Source: JBIOJM01 sp044450785
GTDB taxonomy: Bacteria; Planctomycetota; Planctomycetia; Isosphaerales; Isosphaeraceae
Assembly (NCBI GenBank): GCA_044450785.1
Contig: JBIOJM010000276.1
Location: 1-13,823, forward strand
DNA: 13,823 nt
Direction of reading: 5' to 3'
The notes beneath the pieces are model-generated. The model saw nothing but the letters and a program-made list of their open reading frames with translations. It made no database searches and was not told the DNA's origin. This document shows, piece after piece, positions 1 through 7,025 of this stretch. The first letter of the stretch is position 1, and every line of letters begins with the position of its first letter. A program made the position numbers and the translations under genes.

Positions 1-340
1 ACAGGTCGCGAGCGTAGTCGGCGTTCTCGGGTGCCGCGTCGGCCAGCCGCTTCCGGATGGTCAGGCCGTCCGCGTAGTACCGCCGCGCACCCGCCGAATC
101 GCCACCGGACCGCGCCACGTCACCCAGCCGTTCGTAGATAATCGACAGGTCGCGAGCGTAGTCGGCGTTCTCGGGTGCCGCGTCGGCCAGCCGCTTCGCG
201 ATCGTCAGTCCGTCCGCGAAGTACCGCCGCGCCCCCGCCGGATCGCCACCGGACACCGCCAGGTCACCCAGCTTGATGAAGCTGACGGACAGGTCGCGAG
301 CGTAGCTGGCATTCTCGGGTGCCGCGTCGGCCAACCGCTG
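1..340 (-). repeat. 144-bp tandem repeats encoding 48-residue TPR units
   Basis: The plus-strand string beginning acaggtcgcgagcgtagt recurs at 1, 145 and 289, an exact 144-bp period. Copies 1 and 2 are identical over their first 52 bases; the third is slightly diverged. Read on the minus strand in the TIR-STAND gene, each unit gives a 48-residue TPR with the pattern LADAAPENA-YARDL, LGD, SGGD-AGARRY-ADGLTI-KR. The array continues past the window edge. The high DNA identity points to recent duplication or gene conversion. Confidence 0.9.
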
Positions 341-2242
341 GAGCATGGCCGCGCTCCTGCGCCAGAGCTCGCGGACGTCCAGCATGCGACCGGTATGCAA
401 GAGCGGCTTGGCGATCCGGTCTGCAAGCAGAGACCCACCGCGGTGCCCCTCATCGATCCGCGCCAGGGCCAGGTCGCGCAATGGAGGAAGCTCCCAGGCC
501 AGGCCACGCTCGCCCCAGTGGCTCTTGATCCAGTCGCCTCGGTTGTCCGCATGCTGGTGGACTGCTTGCTCACGCAGAATTCCCCCGCCCAGACCGATCC
601 GTTTGCGGACGACGTCCCGCACCAGCCGGTGCATCCGGGCCAGGCGCTCATCGCCCGCGCCGGCGCCGGGCGCGGGCCCCGCTCCACGCCGCTGCGCCTG
701 AGGCACGACCAGGCGGAGCCGCTCCAGCCGCTGGGACAGCGCCGAGAGCGGATCGCGCAGGCCGGCCCGCGCCAGGTCGGGAAAGTCGGCGAGCAGGAGA
801 TCGCGCAGCCAGGGGAGCGGCACGTTGTCGGGCGGCAGGAACGCGGCGTACTCGACGGCCCGTAGCTCCGCCGGCGCGAGCGCGGCCAGGGTCGGCTCGA
901 GCAGCCGGCCGATCGAGCTCTCGGTGTGCCAGGCCAGCCGTCCCCGCGCCTCCGGGCCGACTTCCTCCTCCATCAGCGTGATTCCGTCGCGCTCGAGCGA
1001 CTCGGCGAACTCACGATACGTGACCTCGGGATTCTCGCGGAGGAAGACCGCGACGACCTCGACAGCCAGGGCGTGGCCCCCCAGCCGGCGCACGACCCCG
1101 AGCGCCGCCTTCCACTCGTCGTCCTGGGGCGAGTCGGCGATCGGGCGGAAGCTGTGCAACAGGGCCATCGCGTCGTCCGTCTGCAACGCGTCCAGCGCCA
1201 GGCAGCGGATGCGGGGCAGGTCCTCCGGCGAGACCCGGGTGGTGACCAGCACGTGGATGTGATCGCCCTTGGGCAAGGCCCGCTCGCGGGCCTGGGGCGT
1301 TAACAGCGCGGGGTCGTCGACGTTGTCGATTACTATCAAGGCCGGTGGGCCGGTTTCGAACGCCGCCTTCACCTTGGCCAGGGCGACCTCGGGGCTCTTT
1401 CGCTCCTCGTCGCCGAGCGCGACCCCCTTCGGCTCAGCCAGGGCGATCATGCCGGCGGCCAGGTCGGCCAGGTTGGCCGCCTGGATCAGAAACCGGCCGC
1501 CGGGATATTTGTAGCCGTAGCCCCAGGCGTAGGCGAACGCCAGCATGCTCTTGCCGATGCCGGGAATGCCGTGCACCGCCGTGATCGCGCCGATCTGGCC
1601 GGCGATCAGGTCGTTGAGCAGGGCGTGCATCTCGTCGCGCCGGCCCACGAAGTGAACGCTGGGCAGCGGAACCGTGTTGGGCGAGGCGTCGCGCACAGCC
1701 GCCCGATGGAGCCGCTCGGCGATCTGGCCGGGCCGGGCGGCCAGCCGCCGGCGGACGTCCTCGCGCTCGAGCGCCTTCGCCCCCTCGGGCCAGAAGGGAA
1801 GCCACTCGATGTACTGCCGTCGCCGCAGATCCTTGATCCAGTGCCGGAGCCGTTCGTCCACCGGGTCGGCCTCGAACGCCGGGTGCTTGACCACGTAGAT
1901 CGGCGTGATCCCGTCCCCCGGCAGCGCGTGGGCCAGCTCGGTCTCGACGTAGATCTCCCACTCCCGGCGGCAGAAGTCGCTCTGGAAGTAGCTCGGCGAG
2001 AGCACGGCCACCATCATCTTCGACTCGCGCAGCCCGGTAAGGATCTTCGCCTCCCAGTCGTCCATCGAGCGAATCGCGTGGGTGTCGAAGAACACGTTGA
2101 GCGCCGCACCGGTCACGCGCAGGTAGTCGGCCTTGATCGCCTCGACCAGCGCCGCCACTTTCTCCCGGTTCTCGTGCCGGTCGTCGGCATGGGCATAGCT
2201 GATGAACAGGTCGAAGCCTGTCCTCGCTGTTTCCGGCGACAT
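1..2242 (-). CDS. TIR - NB-ARC (STAND NTPase) - TPR protein, 3' end outside window
   Basis: Translation from the ATG at 2242 stays open for 747 codons to the window edge, so the C-terminus is missing. Residues about 10-140 form a TIR domain (FDLFISYAHADD at 10-21; SDFCRREW with E94 at the WCxxE position that is the catalytic glutamate of TIR NADases). Residues about 200-545 are an NB-ARC/STAND NTPase: Walker A GIPGIGKS at 225-232 with K231, Walker B-like LIVIDNVDD with D306, a VLVTTR sensor motif, GGHALA at 388-393, and an MHD-like MH at 537-538. From about residue 585 onward are TPR units of 48 residues. By family knowledge such proteins are dormant switches: the TPR array senses a ligand, the NTPase oligomerises and TIR domains consume or convert NAD(+). 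The start has a GGGAG ribosome site 8 bases upstream and lies 16 bp after the preceding Nudix gene, so they should be co-transcribed. A direct role in phage defence is inferred. Confidence 0.9.
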   Translation of the reverse strand, partial: MSPETARTGFDLFISYAHADDRHENREKVAALVEAIKADYLRVTGAALNVFFDTHAIRSMDDWEAKILTGLRESKMMVAVLSPSYFQSDFCRREWEIYVETELAHALPGDGITPIYVVKHPAFEADPVDERLRHWIKDLRRRQYIEWLPFWPEGAKALEREDVRRRLAARPGQIAERLHRAAVRDASPNTVPLPSVHFVGRRDEMHALLNDLIAGQIGAITAVHGIPGIGKSMLAFAYAWGYGYKYPGGRFLIQAANLADLAAGMIALAEPKGVALGDEERKSPEVALAKVKAAFETGPPALIVIDNVDDPALLTPQARERALPKGDHIHVLVTTRVSPEDLPRIRCLALDALQTDDAMALLHSFRPIADSPQDDEWKAALGVVRRLGGHALAVEVVAVFLRENPEVTYREFAESLERDGITLMEEEVGPEARGRLAWHTESSIGRLLEPTLAALAPAELRAVEYAAFLPPDNVPLPWLRDLLLADFPDLARAGLRDPLSALSQRLERLRLVVPQAQRRGAGPAPGAGAGDERLARMHRLVRDVVRKRIGLGGGILREQAVHQHADNRGDWIKSHWGERGLAWELPPLRDLALARIDEGHRGGSLLADRIAKPLLHTGRMLDVRELWRRSAAMLQRLADAAPENASYARDLSVSFIKLGDLAVSGGDPAGARRYFADGLTIAKRLADAAPENADYARDLSIIYERLGDVARSGGDSAGARRYYADGLTIRKRLADAAPENADYARDL

Positions 2243-2258
2243 CGTGTGCGCTCCCTCG

Positions 2259-2702
2259 TCAAGTCTTCCGAATGATCACACCGAGCAGCCGCTTCATCGT
2301 GGCACTGACCGGCCGGCCATCCTGGGTTTGCCCGGCCTCGATCTCAGCCTCGGTCAGCCAGCGGTTGGCTGGATCGGCCGCTACCCTGGGATGAGCCCCT
2401 GAGCTCAGCTCCACGTTGAACAGCTCCATGACATAGCGCGTTTCGGTCTGTGTGCTCTGAGAAAAGGCCATGAATTCCAGATGTGTGGGATCCTCAGCCG
2501 AAACCCGGTAATCGGTTCCCTCGCTGAGATGCAGCTCTTCCTCGATCTCGCGCACCAGACAGTCCCGGAAGGTCTCGTCGTGCCTCCGGTGTCCCGAGAC
2601 GAAGTGGTATGCCTGCCACTTCGGGTTCCACTGGGCGAGCCAGTGAGTCTGATCGTCCTGCTGGCGGCGGATCAAGGCGACGGCGGCTTCGGATTGTCTC
2701 AT
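2259..2702 (-). CDS. Nudix hydrolase with intact catalytic box
   Basis: A single-domain Nudix protein of 147 residues, the usual size for a minimal member. The box GX5EX7REUXEEXGU is seen at residues 37-59: G37, E43, then REIEEELHL at 51-59. All metal-binding glutamates (E52, E55, E56) are present; only the late glycine is replaced by H58. The family hydrolyses nucleoside diphosphates linked to another group (for example ADP-ribose, NADH, dinucleotide polyphosphates); the substrate here cannot be read from sequence. The ATG at 2702 overlaps the TGA of the upstream double-Nudix gene (ATGA), and a GGAG lies 7 bases before the start, so translational coupling is likely. The TIR-STAND gene follows after 16 bp. 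The reasonable inference is that it degrades or trims a nucleotide made by the TIR domains. Confidence 0.85.
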   Translation of the reverse strand: MRQSEAAVALIRRQQDDQTHWLAQWNPKWQAYHFVSGHRRHDETFRDCLVREIEEELHLSEGTDYRVSAEDPTHLEFMAFSQSTQTETRYVMELFNVELSSGAHPRVAADPANRWLTEAEIEAGQTQDGRPVSATMKRLLGVIIRKT

Positions 2703-3751
2703 GGCTCGTCTCCACTTGACGGTGCCCTCATACGCGCCTCAATCCGCTTGCTCAAGTCCACGATCTCCTCCAGGACCTCCGGCGGGTCGATCTCCGCGAT
2801 CACCCCCAGCGCTTGCAGGATCTCGTAGACCGTGCGCGAGATCCGCCCGGCGCGCTGCGGTGATGAGTCGGGAGCCGGATGTGCCCCGGCGGTCCAGGCC
2901 TGGTGGATTTCATCCTGCGTGACCCATGCCAGCGGCTTGTCGGAATGGAGCTTGTCCGGATGGCGAAGCCTGGCGTCGAAGAGGCTGTGAATATACTGCG
3001 TCGCCATCTCGAACGCGGGTGATCCCTTTGTCGCGCTGACTCCGTGGGTGGTGAGCTCGGGAGACCGCGCCGGCGTCAGGGTCACGTCCGTTGCCGGCTC
3101 CAGGCCCAGCTCCTCGCGAGCCACCCGCTTGGCTCCCGCCAGTGCGGTGGATGTCAGGTCGGCTGGCCCGGTCGAGTCCGGCGGCGGCCACCGCTTCGTG
3201 GGCAGAGCGTATCCCCAATCGCGATTCCAGCGCACCAGGAACTCCCGGCCCCGCTCCGGGTCGTCGCGCTGGACGATGAGTGCACTTGTGTGCTGGATGC
3301 GGGCCGGGATCTCGAAGTCGTCCAGCACGCTGCGGAGGATGAACCGCGCTGACTCCGAGATCGGCTCATAGGCGCCCGAGAGGATCAGGTGCGGTGAGAG
3401 CCAGAGGTGGGGCTGCTGAATCTGGAGCCGGCCGGCGAAGTCGGGGTGGGGCTCGACGTGGAAGACGTTGTAGGTGTAGATCTTGTCCACCAGTTGCCGC
3501 CCGGACTGGAGCCGGCCCAGAACGCGCCTGGGCCCTTCCTCGACCAGCCGGACCGGGACCCCCAGTGCGTGCACCGCGGCGCGAAGCACGGCCCGCTTCC
3601 TCGGCTCGGGACTTTGCGAGCCCCTGCGCCGGCGGGTCATGGGCAAGGTGAACATCCCCCAGCTCTCATGGAAGGTGACCAGTACCCGCTGGTTGTCGTC
3701 GGTCACCAGGGCAACGGCCACATCGACGTGAACGACCTCGCTGTCGGACAT
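2699..3751 (-). CDS. Tandem double-Nudix protein with degenerate catalytic boxes
   Basis: The 350-residue protein contains two Nudix folds. Domain 1 (about 8-140) begins VDVAVALVTDDNQRVLV, and its box position reads RAAVHALGV at 57-65, so all catalytic glutamates are lost. Domain 2 (about 150-315) has RWNRDWGYALP at 174-184 and RVAREELGL at 209-217: E213 and E214 remain but the RE pair has become RV. A helical, acidic tail (about 320-350) follows. Both domains share with the downstream single Nudix protein a W-x-LP entry strand and a closing W-x(3)-EI plus P-x-S/R helix region, so the three look like copies of one ancestor. Catalytically impaired Nudix domains can serve as nucleotide sensors (as in NrtR-type regulators); that role here is inference. 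The start has AGGA 8 bases upstream. The gene is first of a three-gene unit with the active Nudix and TIR-STAND genes. Confidence 0.8.
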   Translation of the reverse strand: MSDSEVVHVDVAVALVTDDNQRVLVTFHESWGMFTLPMTRRRRGSQSPEPRKRAVLRAAVHALGVPVRLVEEGPRRVLGRLQSGRQLVDKIYTYNVFHVEPHPDFAGRLQIQQPHLWLSPHLILSGAYEPISESARFILRSVLDDFEIPARIQHTSALIVQRDDPERGREFLVRWNRDWGYALPTKRWPPPDSTGPADLTSTALAGAKRVAREELGLEPATDVTLTPARSPELTTHGVSATKGSPAFEMATQYIHSLFDARLRHPDKLHSDKPLAWVTQDEIHQAWTAGAHPAPDSSPQRAGRISRTVYEILQALGVIAEIDPPEVLEEIVDLSKRIEARMRAPSSGDEP

Positions 3752-4149
3752 GATTGGGTTCCTGCCAAGGGGCCTCGGGATGAATTCGGTCAGGGTTCGT
3801 CAACCTGTCGCTGACTCGTCTTCGAACTCTCCGCTGGCAACCGAGGATTCCTTTAGAGTATTCCTTGGTCGACTGCAACTATTGTATCATTCTTCTAACG
3901 CATTTTCGAGGGCGCGGTCTTGAAGGATCGGGGGGATCTGAGGAATGTCCCATTGTTCGGTGGGCTTGGGGAACGGGCGCCTGCGAGAGCTTTGCTGCAA
4001 CTGGAGCCTCACATCCGTCTTCGCGGGGTCTTTCACCGGGGTGCCGGCGACACCATGCCCGAGTTCCGGGGATACTGCACTCAGGCGGTCTCCCTTTCCA
4101 AAATGAAGACAGTTGTCCGCGGAAATCGGACCTCGGGCCGGGGGGGGTA
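3752..4149. other. 398-bp gap between TIR-PFK and the Nudix/TIR-STAND unit
   Basis: No gene is convincingly supported here. It contains a weak minus-strand promoter candidate (3881-3909) and a GTG-started 49-codon minus-strand reading frame (4036-3887) without a recognised domain. A 5-bp inverted repeat (4115-4119 with 4127-4131) and a G7-type run just before 4149 lie beyond the stop of the TIR-PFK gene, but no U-tract follows, so I do not call a terminator. Confidence 0.6.
3881..3909 (-). promoter_or_regulatory. Possible sigma70-type promoter of the Nudix/TIR-STAND unit
   Basis: On the minus strand TCGAAA (4 of 6 matches to TTGACA) is followed after 17 bases by TACAAT (5 of 6 matches to TATAAT; plus-strand 3881-3886). 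It would leave a leader of about 125 bases before the ATG at 3751. It sits in an AT-rich patch in an otherwise GC-rich region. It is only a pattern match. Confidence 0.35.
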
Positions 4150-6414
4150 CTACTCCAGGCTTGACGGTTGTCCGGTCTTGGCCAGAACCGACTTCCAGAA
4201 TATCCCCGACCCAGGGATGCGTTTGCGCCCCAGGACAACAAGCTTCAAGGGCACAAGTACGTACTCGGTCAACCACTGACTGATCATGAAGTCGGCGTAG
4301 CCGGCCATCGCATTGTCGACAGCGAGCGTACCAAGTCTGTGCCCGATGATGATGTCGGAACAACTCGGTGGAATGGCACGCAACACGTGTCGGGGCTCAT
4401 TCGTGAAGAAGCGCAGCTTCTCCCACTCGGGCTGTACGTTGAACTGTTTCCTGGTCTTGATCTTCCGACCGTGGAGCAACTTGTAGAGCCCGCGACTGAC
4501 GATCTTGAGCCCCGCGGAGCGGAGGAGGTCGTCGGTCTGGCCCTGGATCCGACCGCCCATCTTGCGAAGGCGATCGAACCGACGGATCTCCTCCTTCTCC
4601 TCCTTGCTCAGGCCGACATCCAGTTGGGGATCGCCATCAGGCGGACCGAGATAATCCAGAGCGTCAGTGGGGATTGCGGTCTCCGCCATGACGACGAGTC
4701 CGAAGGGAATGCGCTGCTGCTTCTCGCACATGCGGGTCATCAGGTGCTCGGCAATGGATTTCATGCTGAACGGATTCTCCGGTATCAGCGCCAGGTCGCA
4801 ACGCCCGGTGCCGCTGGCGAGTACGGCATGACTGACGACGAAGCCGGAATCCGAACCGAAGAGCTGGACCACGCAAAGGCGCGGGTTGGAACGTACTTCT
4901 GTACTAAGGTGCTCGACGATCTCACGCGCCTTCTCCACCGCGGAAAGGAAGCCGAAGGTCTGCCACACCCAGAGGATGTCGTTATCCATCGTCTTGGGGA
5001 TGGCGACCACCGACAAGGGGTGCGGATCGGTGACTTTACCCTTCCGGGCGATGTTCCAGAGTGCATGGGCGGCCCGCATGCTGCCGTCGCCGCCGATGAT
5101 GTAGAGAATATCGATTCTCTTGGTCGAGAGCTGGTTGTAAATCTGTAAGAGATTGTTGATGCGACGATTGGCGTCGATGAGGACCTCGGCACGCGAAGTC
5201 CCGATGATCGACCCGCCCTCGTTGACATGATCCGATGTCGTCGCGGGAGTGAGAGGGATCATCGATTTGTCGAGGTCATCGAAGGCGAGGAAACCGTTCT
5301 GGAGGCCGTGAATCTCCAGGAAACCGACGTAGTTTCCCCGAGTTGCATACAGCCAATGACGCTGCGTGATGCCGTCGATCACCGCGTTGATCCCGGGGGC
5401 GATTCCCCCCGAGACGAGAATTGCCACTTTGAGCTCGCGCTGGTTGGGATGGGGAAAGAGCAGTTGTGACCTTGGTCCGGCTTCCGGAAAACTGAGGAGC
5501 CCCGAGAGCTTCATTCCGTCTGGCCTCGGCTCGGCATCGGAGTGGCTGAGCTGGCTGATCAGGGCCGCCGTGACGACGCGGGCTTCGGGGGGACGGGGCT
5601 TGCCGACGTCGTTCTCTTTAAGGCCCTCGTGGACCTCCCGCGAGCTGTGCCACTTACAGAGCTCGACGTCCGGCCATTCCGTGGGGCAACCCTGGAGAAT
5701 CTTTTCTCGAATCTCTTCGCGTGTGTAACGATACATTCCGCGCTCACTCTGGGCCCCAGCCGTTCCCGCTTCAGGTTCCTTTTCGTGGAGCTTGGCTCCA
5801 TACCGGATCTTGTCCTTGAAGAAATCGATGATGTCCTTCTCATAGGAAAAGAGATGGGGATTCAGCGGCAAGTCGTCGATCGATCGCCATTGATAATGAT
5901 CGGGTAGAGGCGGAGTCGGCGCCTTCACGACTTCCTGGAAGATGCGATTGGCGACGTTCTCTGCATCCTCCAGACTCGTCGTCCGCACATCGATACCGAA
6001 CCAATGGTTCATTGTGCTGCACACCTTGGGAATCGTGCTGAAACTGCCCTTTCTGGCGATCCGGACCAGGAACAATCGCCGCGTTTGCCCCTTGTTGTGC
6101 AGTGCTTGGGCAGTCGCAATTTCCTCGCGCTGCCATTTTGTCAATTCCTTCCCCAGGAAAACGATGAAGATCGGGCTTCGGGCATTGAACTCATTGATCG
6201 TTTCCGTAAACGGCACGTTCGCTCGCTGATAGTCCTCGTAGTAGAAGACCTCATCAAAGTTTCGCATCAAGTGTTTGGCCACTTCGATGACGAACTCGGA
6301 ATCCTGACTCGAGTGGCACAAGAAAGCCCGCAGGGGGCTGGGGCTATTGCGTCGAGTCGTCGCGCCACCGGCGGGCACACCGCTTCGCTTGGTCTCCTTG
6401 GACGGCATGATCAT
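4150..6414 (-). CDS. TIR domain fused to clade-X-type phosphofructokinase domain
   Basis: Of 754 residues, about 28-165 form a TIR domain (RAFLCHSSQDSEFV at 29-42; TKWQREEIATA at 92-102, with E98 aligning to the catalytic Glu of TIR NADases). A linker (166-310) leads to a phosphofructokinase fold (about 311-754) resembling the plant/trypanosome clade X: EAGPR at 311-315, SGGIAPGIN at 335-343, GGDGS at 441-445, PKTMDND at 473-479 with base D477, LALIPE at 541-546, MAET with E578, AMAGY at 702-706 and SVLAKTGQP at 742-750. GGDGS together with PKT is the pairing of ATP-using clade X enzymes. The fructose-6-phosphate-contacting MGRxxG motif is replaced by FGSDSG (519-524), so the arginine is now S521; ordinary glycolytic activity is doubtful. 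The PFK part may sense or modify a nucleotide or sugar phosphate and control TIR. GC is well below that of neighbours. The start may be M3 (6408) rather than M1. Confidence 0.88.
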   Translation of the reverse strand: MIMPSKETKRSGVPAGGATTRRNSPSPLRAFLCHSSQDSEFVIEVAKHLMRNFDEVFYYEDYQRANVPFTETINEFNARSPIFIVFLGKELTKWQREEIATAQALHNKGQTRRLFLVRIARKGSFSTIPKVCSTMNHWFGIDVRTTSLEDAENVANRIFQEVVKAPTPPLPDHYQWRSIDDLPLNPHLFSYEKDIIDFFKDKIRYGAKLHEKEPEAGTAGAQSERGMYRYTREEIREKILQGCPTEWPDVELCKWHSSREVHEGLKENDVGKPRPPEARVVTAALISQLSHSDAEPRPDGMKLSGLLSFPEAGPRSQLLFPHPNQRELKVAILVSGGIAPGINAVIDGITQRHWLYATRGNYVGFLEIHGLQNGFLAFDDLDKSMIPLTPATTSDHVNEGGSIIGTSRAEVLIDANRRINNLLQIYNQLSTKRIDILYIIGGDGSMRAAHALWNIARKGKVTDPHPLSVVAIPKTMDNDILWVWQTFGFLSAVEKAREIVEHLSTEVRSNPRLCVVQLFGSDSGFVVSHAVLASGTGRCDLALIPENPFSMKSIAEHLMTRMCEKQQRIPFGLVVMAETAIPTDALDYLGPPDGDPQLDVGLSKEEKEEIRRFDRLRKMGGRIQGQTDDLLRSAGLKIVSRGLYKLLHGRKIKTRKQFNVQPEWEKLRFFTNEPRHVLRAIPPSCSDIIIGHRLGTLAVDNAMAGYADFMISQWLTEYVLVPLKLVVLGRKRIPGSGIFWKSVLAKTGQPSSLE

Positions 6415-6417
6415 CGT

Positions 6418-6423
6418 CTCCCC
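6418..6423 (-). promoter_or_regulatory. Ribosome binding site deciding the TIR-PFK start
   Basis: On the minus strand GGGGAG lies 3 bases before the first ATG (6414) but 9 bases before the third codon, also ATG (6408). The spacing favours initiation at 6408, which would give a 752-residue protein. Confidence 0.5.
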
Positions 6424-6520
6424 GAGTGTTTGATGAGCGGAAAGCGCTCGATTTCACCCGCGAGCTTCCCGCCTTGGCTCGCGGCGCGAACCCCATTCGA
6501 TCAGGACCGGGCTCAGACCT

Positions 6521-6548
6521 ATCGTAAATCGTCGCAGGGGTGGGTCAA
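6521..6548 (-). promoter_or_regulatory. Probable promoter of the TIR-PFK gene
   Basis: Minus-strand TTGACC (plus 6543-6548) is separated by 16 bases from TACGAT (plus 6521-6526). Matches to the sigma70 consensus are 5 of 6 and 4 of 6. Transcription would begin near 6514, about 100 bases before the ATG. It lies in a locally AT-richer stretch without genes. Confidence 0.5.
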
Positions 6549-6651
6549 AGTGTTTTCCGGAAATCTTGACTTCTTGATCGGACTGTTAGCGGTCTTCACC
6601 CTGCTGACCAACCGAGCCGAGTCAAGGGCCGGTTGAGACCGGTGCTGAGGT

Positions 6652-6825
6652 CTAACAATCGGTAAAACAGGCGAAGGGACTGGGCATGAGAACCACTCCG
6701 TTGATCAGCTCGGCCTGGGTGCCGGGCGGCATCGCCTCGTAGAGGGCGTGGAACGTGGGCTGGTCCAGCCGCTGGCCCTCGACGAGTGTGCGCGGCGTGT
6801 CGACCACCGGGGTGCGCTTGGTCAT
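6652..6825 (-). pseudogene. Truncated Uma2 family (DUF820) endonuclease remnant
   Basis: From the ATG at 6825 a 57-residue product contains the typical N-terminal segment of Uma2/DUF820 proteins: LVEGQRLDQPTFHALYEAMP followed by G-T-Q-AELINGVVLMPSP. Intact members run to roughly 190-200 residues and continue with their PD-(D/E)XK-type nuclease core after MPSP; here the similarity stops and the frame ends six residues later (FACFTDC). I see no continuation of the family in the other frames down to the TIR-PFK gene. AGGAG lies about 11 bases upstream of the start. A longer frame reaches back to 7026 but that extension has no family similarity. The break lies at the border of the TIR-PFK locus, so an insertion or deletion there probably removed the 3' part. 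Such genes occur in many copies in planctomycetes and cyanobacteria. Confidence 0.7.
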
Positions 6826-6921
6826 GACTTGGCCGTCTCCTCTTGAGCCGTGTTCCGACCTCGTCAAGCCTACCAACTTCAACGACTCAGAGAGAACGTG
6901 TTTCAGGTAGCCATCCGCGAC

Positions 6922-6950
6922 TTGAGTCGCCCAGTCGATCCGGCTACGAT
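6922..6950 (+). promoter_or_regulatory. Probable promoter of the glycoside-hydrolase-like gene
   Basis: TTGAGT (6922-6927) is followed after 17 bases by TACGAT (6945-6950), each 4 of 6 to the sigma70 consensus. Transcription would begin near 6957, leaving about 69 leader bases before the ATG at 7026. Confidence 0.45.
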
Positions 6951-7025
6951 CAGATCGGCCAAAAGAAAAAGGACCCAGTTGAATCACGAACGAGATTCCC
7001 TTCATCATCATAGAGGGATGTATCA

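Noticed and set aside
1..340. Regular repeats that might suggest a CRISPR array
   Set aside because: Period is 144 bp with similarity along the whole unit, no repeat-spacer alternation, and the units encode TPRs in frame.
395..2275. Several plus-strand frames and a minus-strand frame at 1434-1961 in the TIR-STAND region
   Set aside because: They overlap the TIR, NB-ARC and TPR coding sequence, which has clear motifs in the chosen frame; the others are low-complexity, Arg/Pro/Ala-rich text.
4115..4131. GTCCG/CGGAC inverted repeat after the TIR-PFK gene
   Set aside because: Five-base stem with a 7-base loop and no T tract on the minus strand; may be chance in GC-rich DNA.
4168..5148. Plus-strand reading frame of 326 codons inside the TIR-PFK gene
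   Set aside because: Antisense to the conserved PFK motifs and without a recognised domain or ribosome site.
6629..6642. CCGGT-TGAG-ACCGG hairpin beside the Uma2 remnant
   Set aside because: Only 5 bp of stem and no T tract; too weak to call a terminator.
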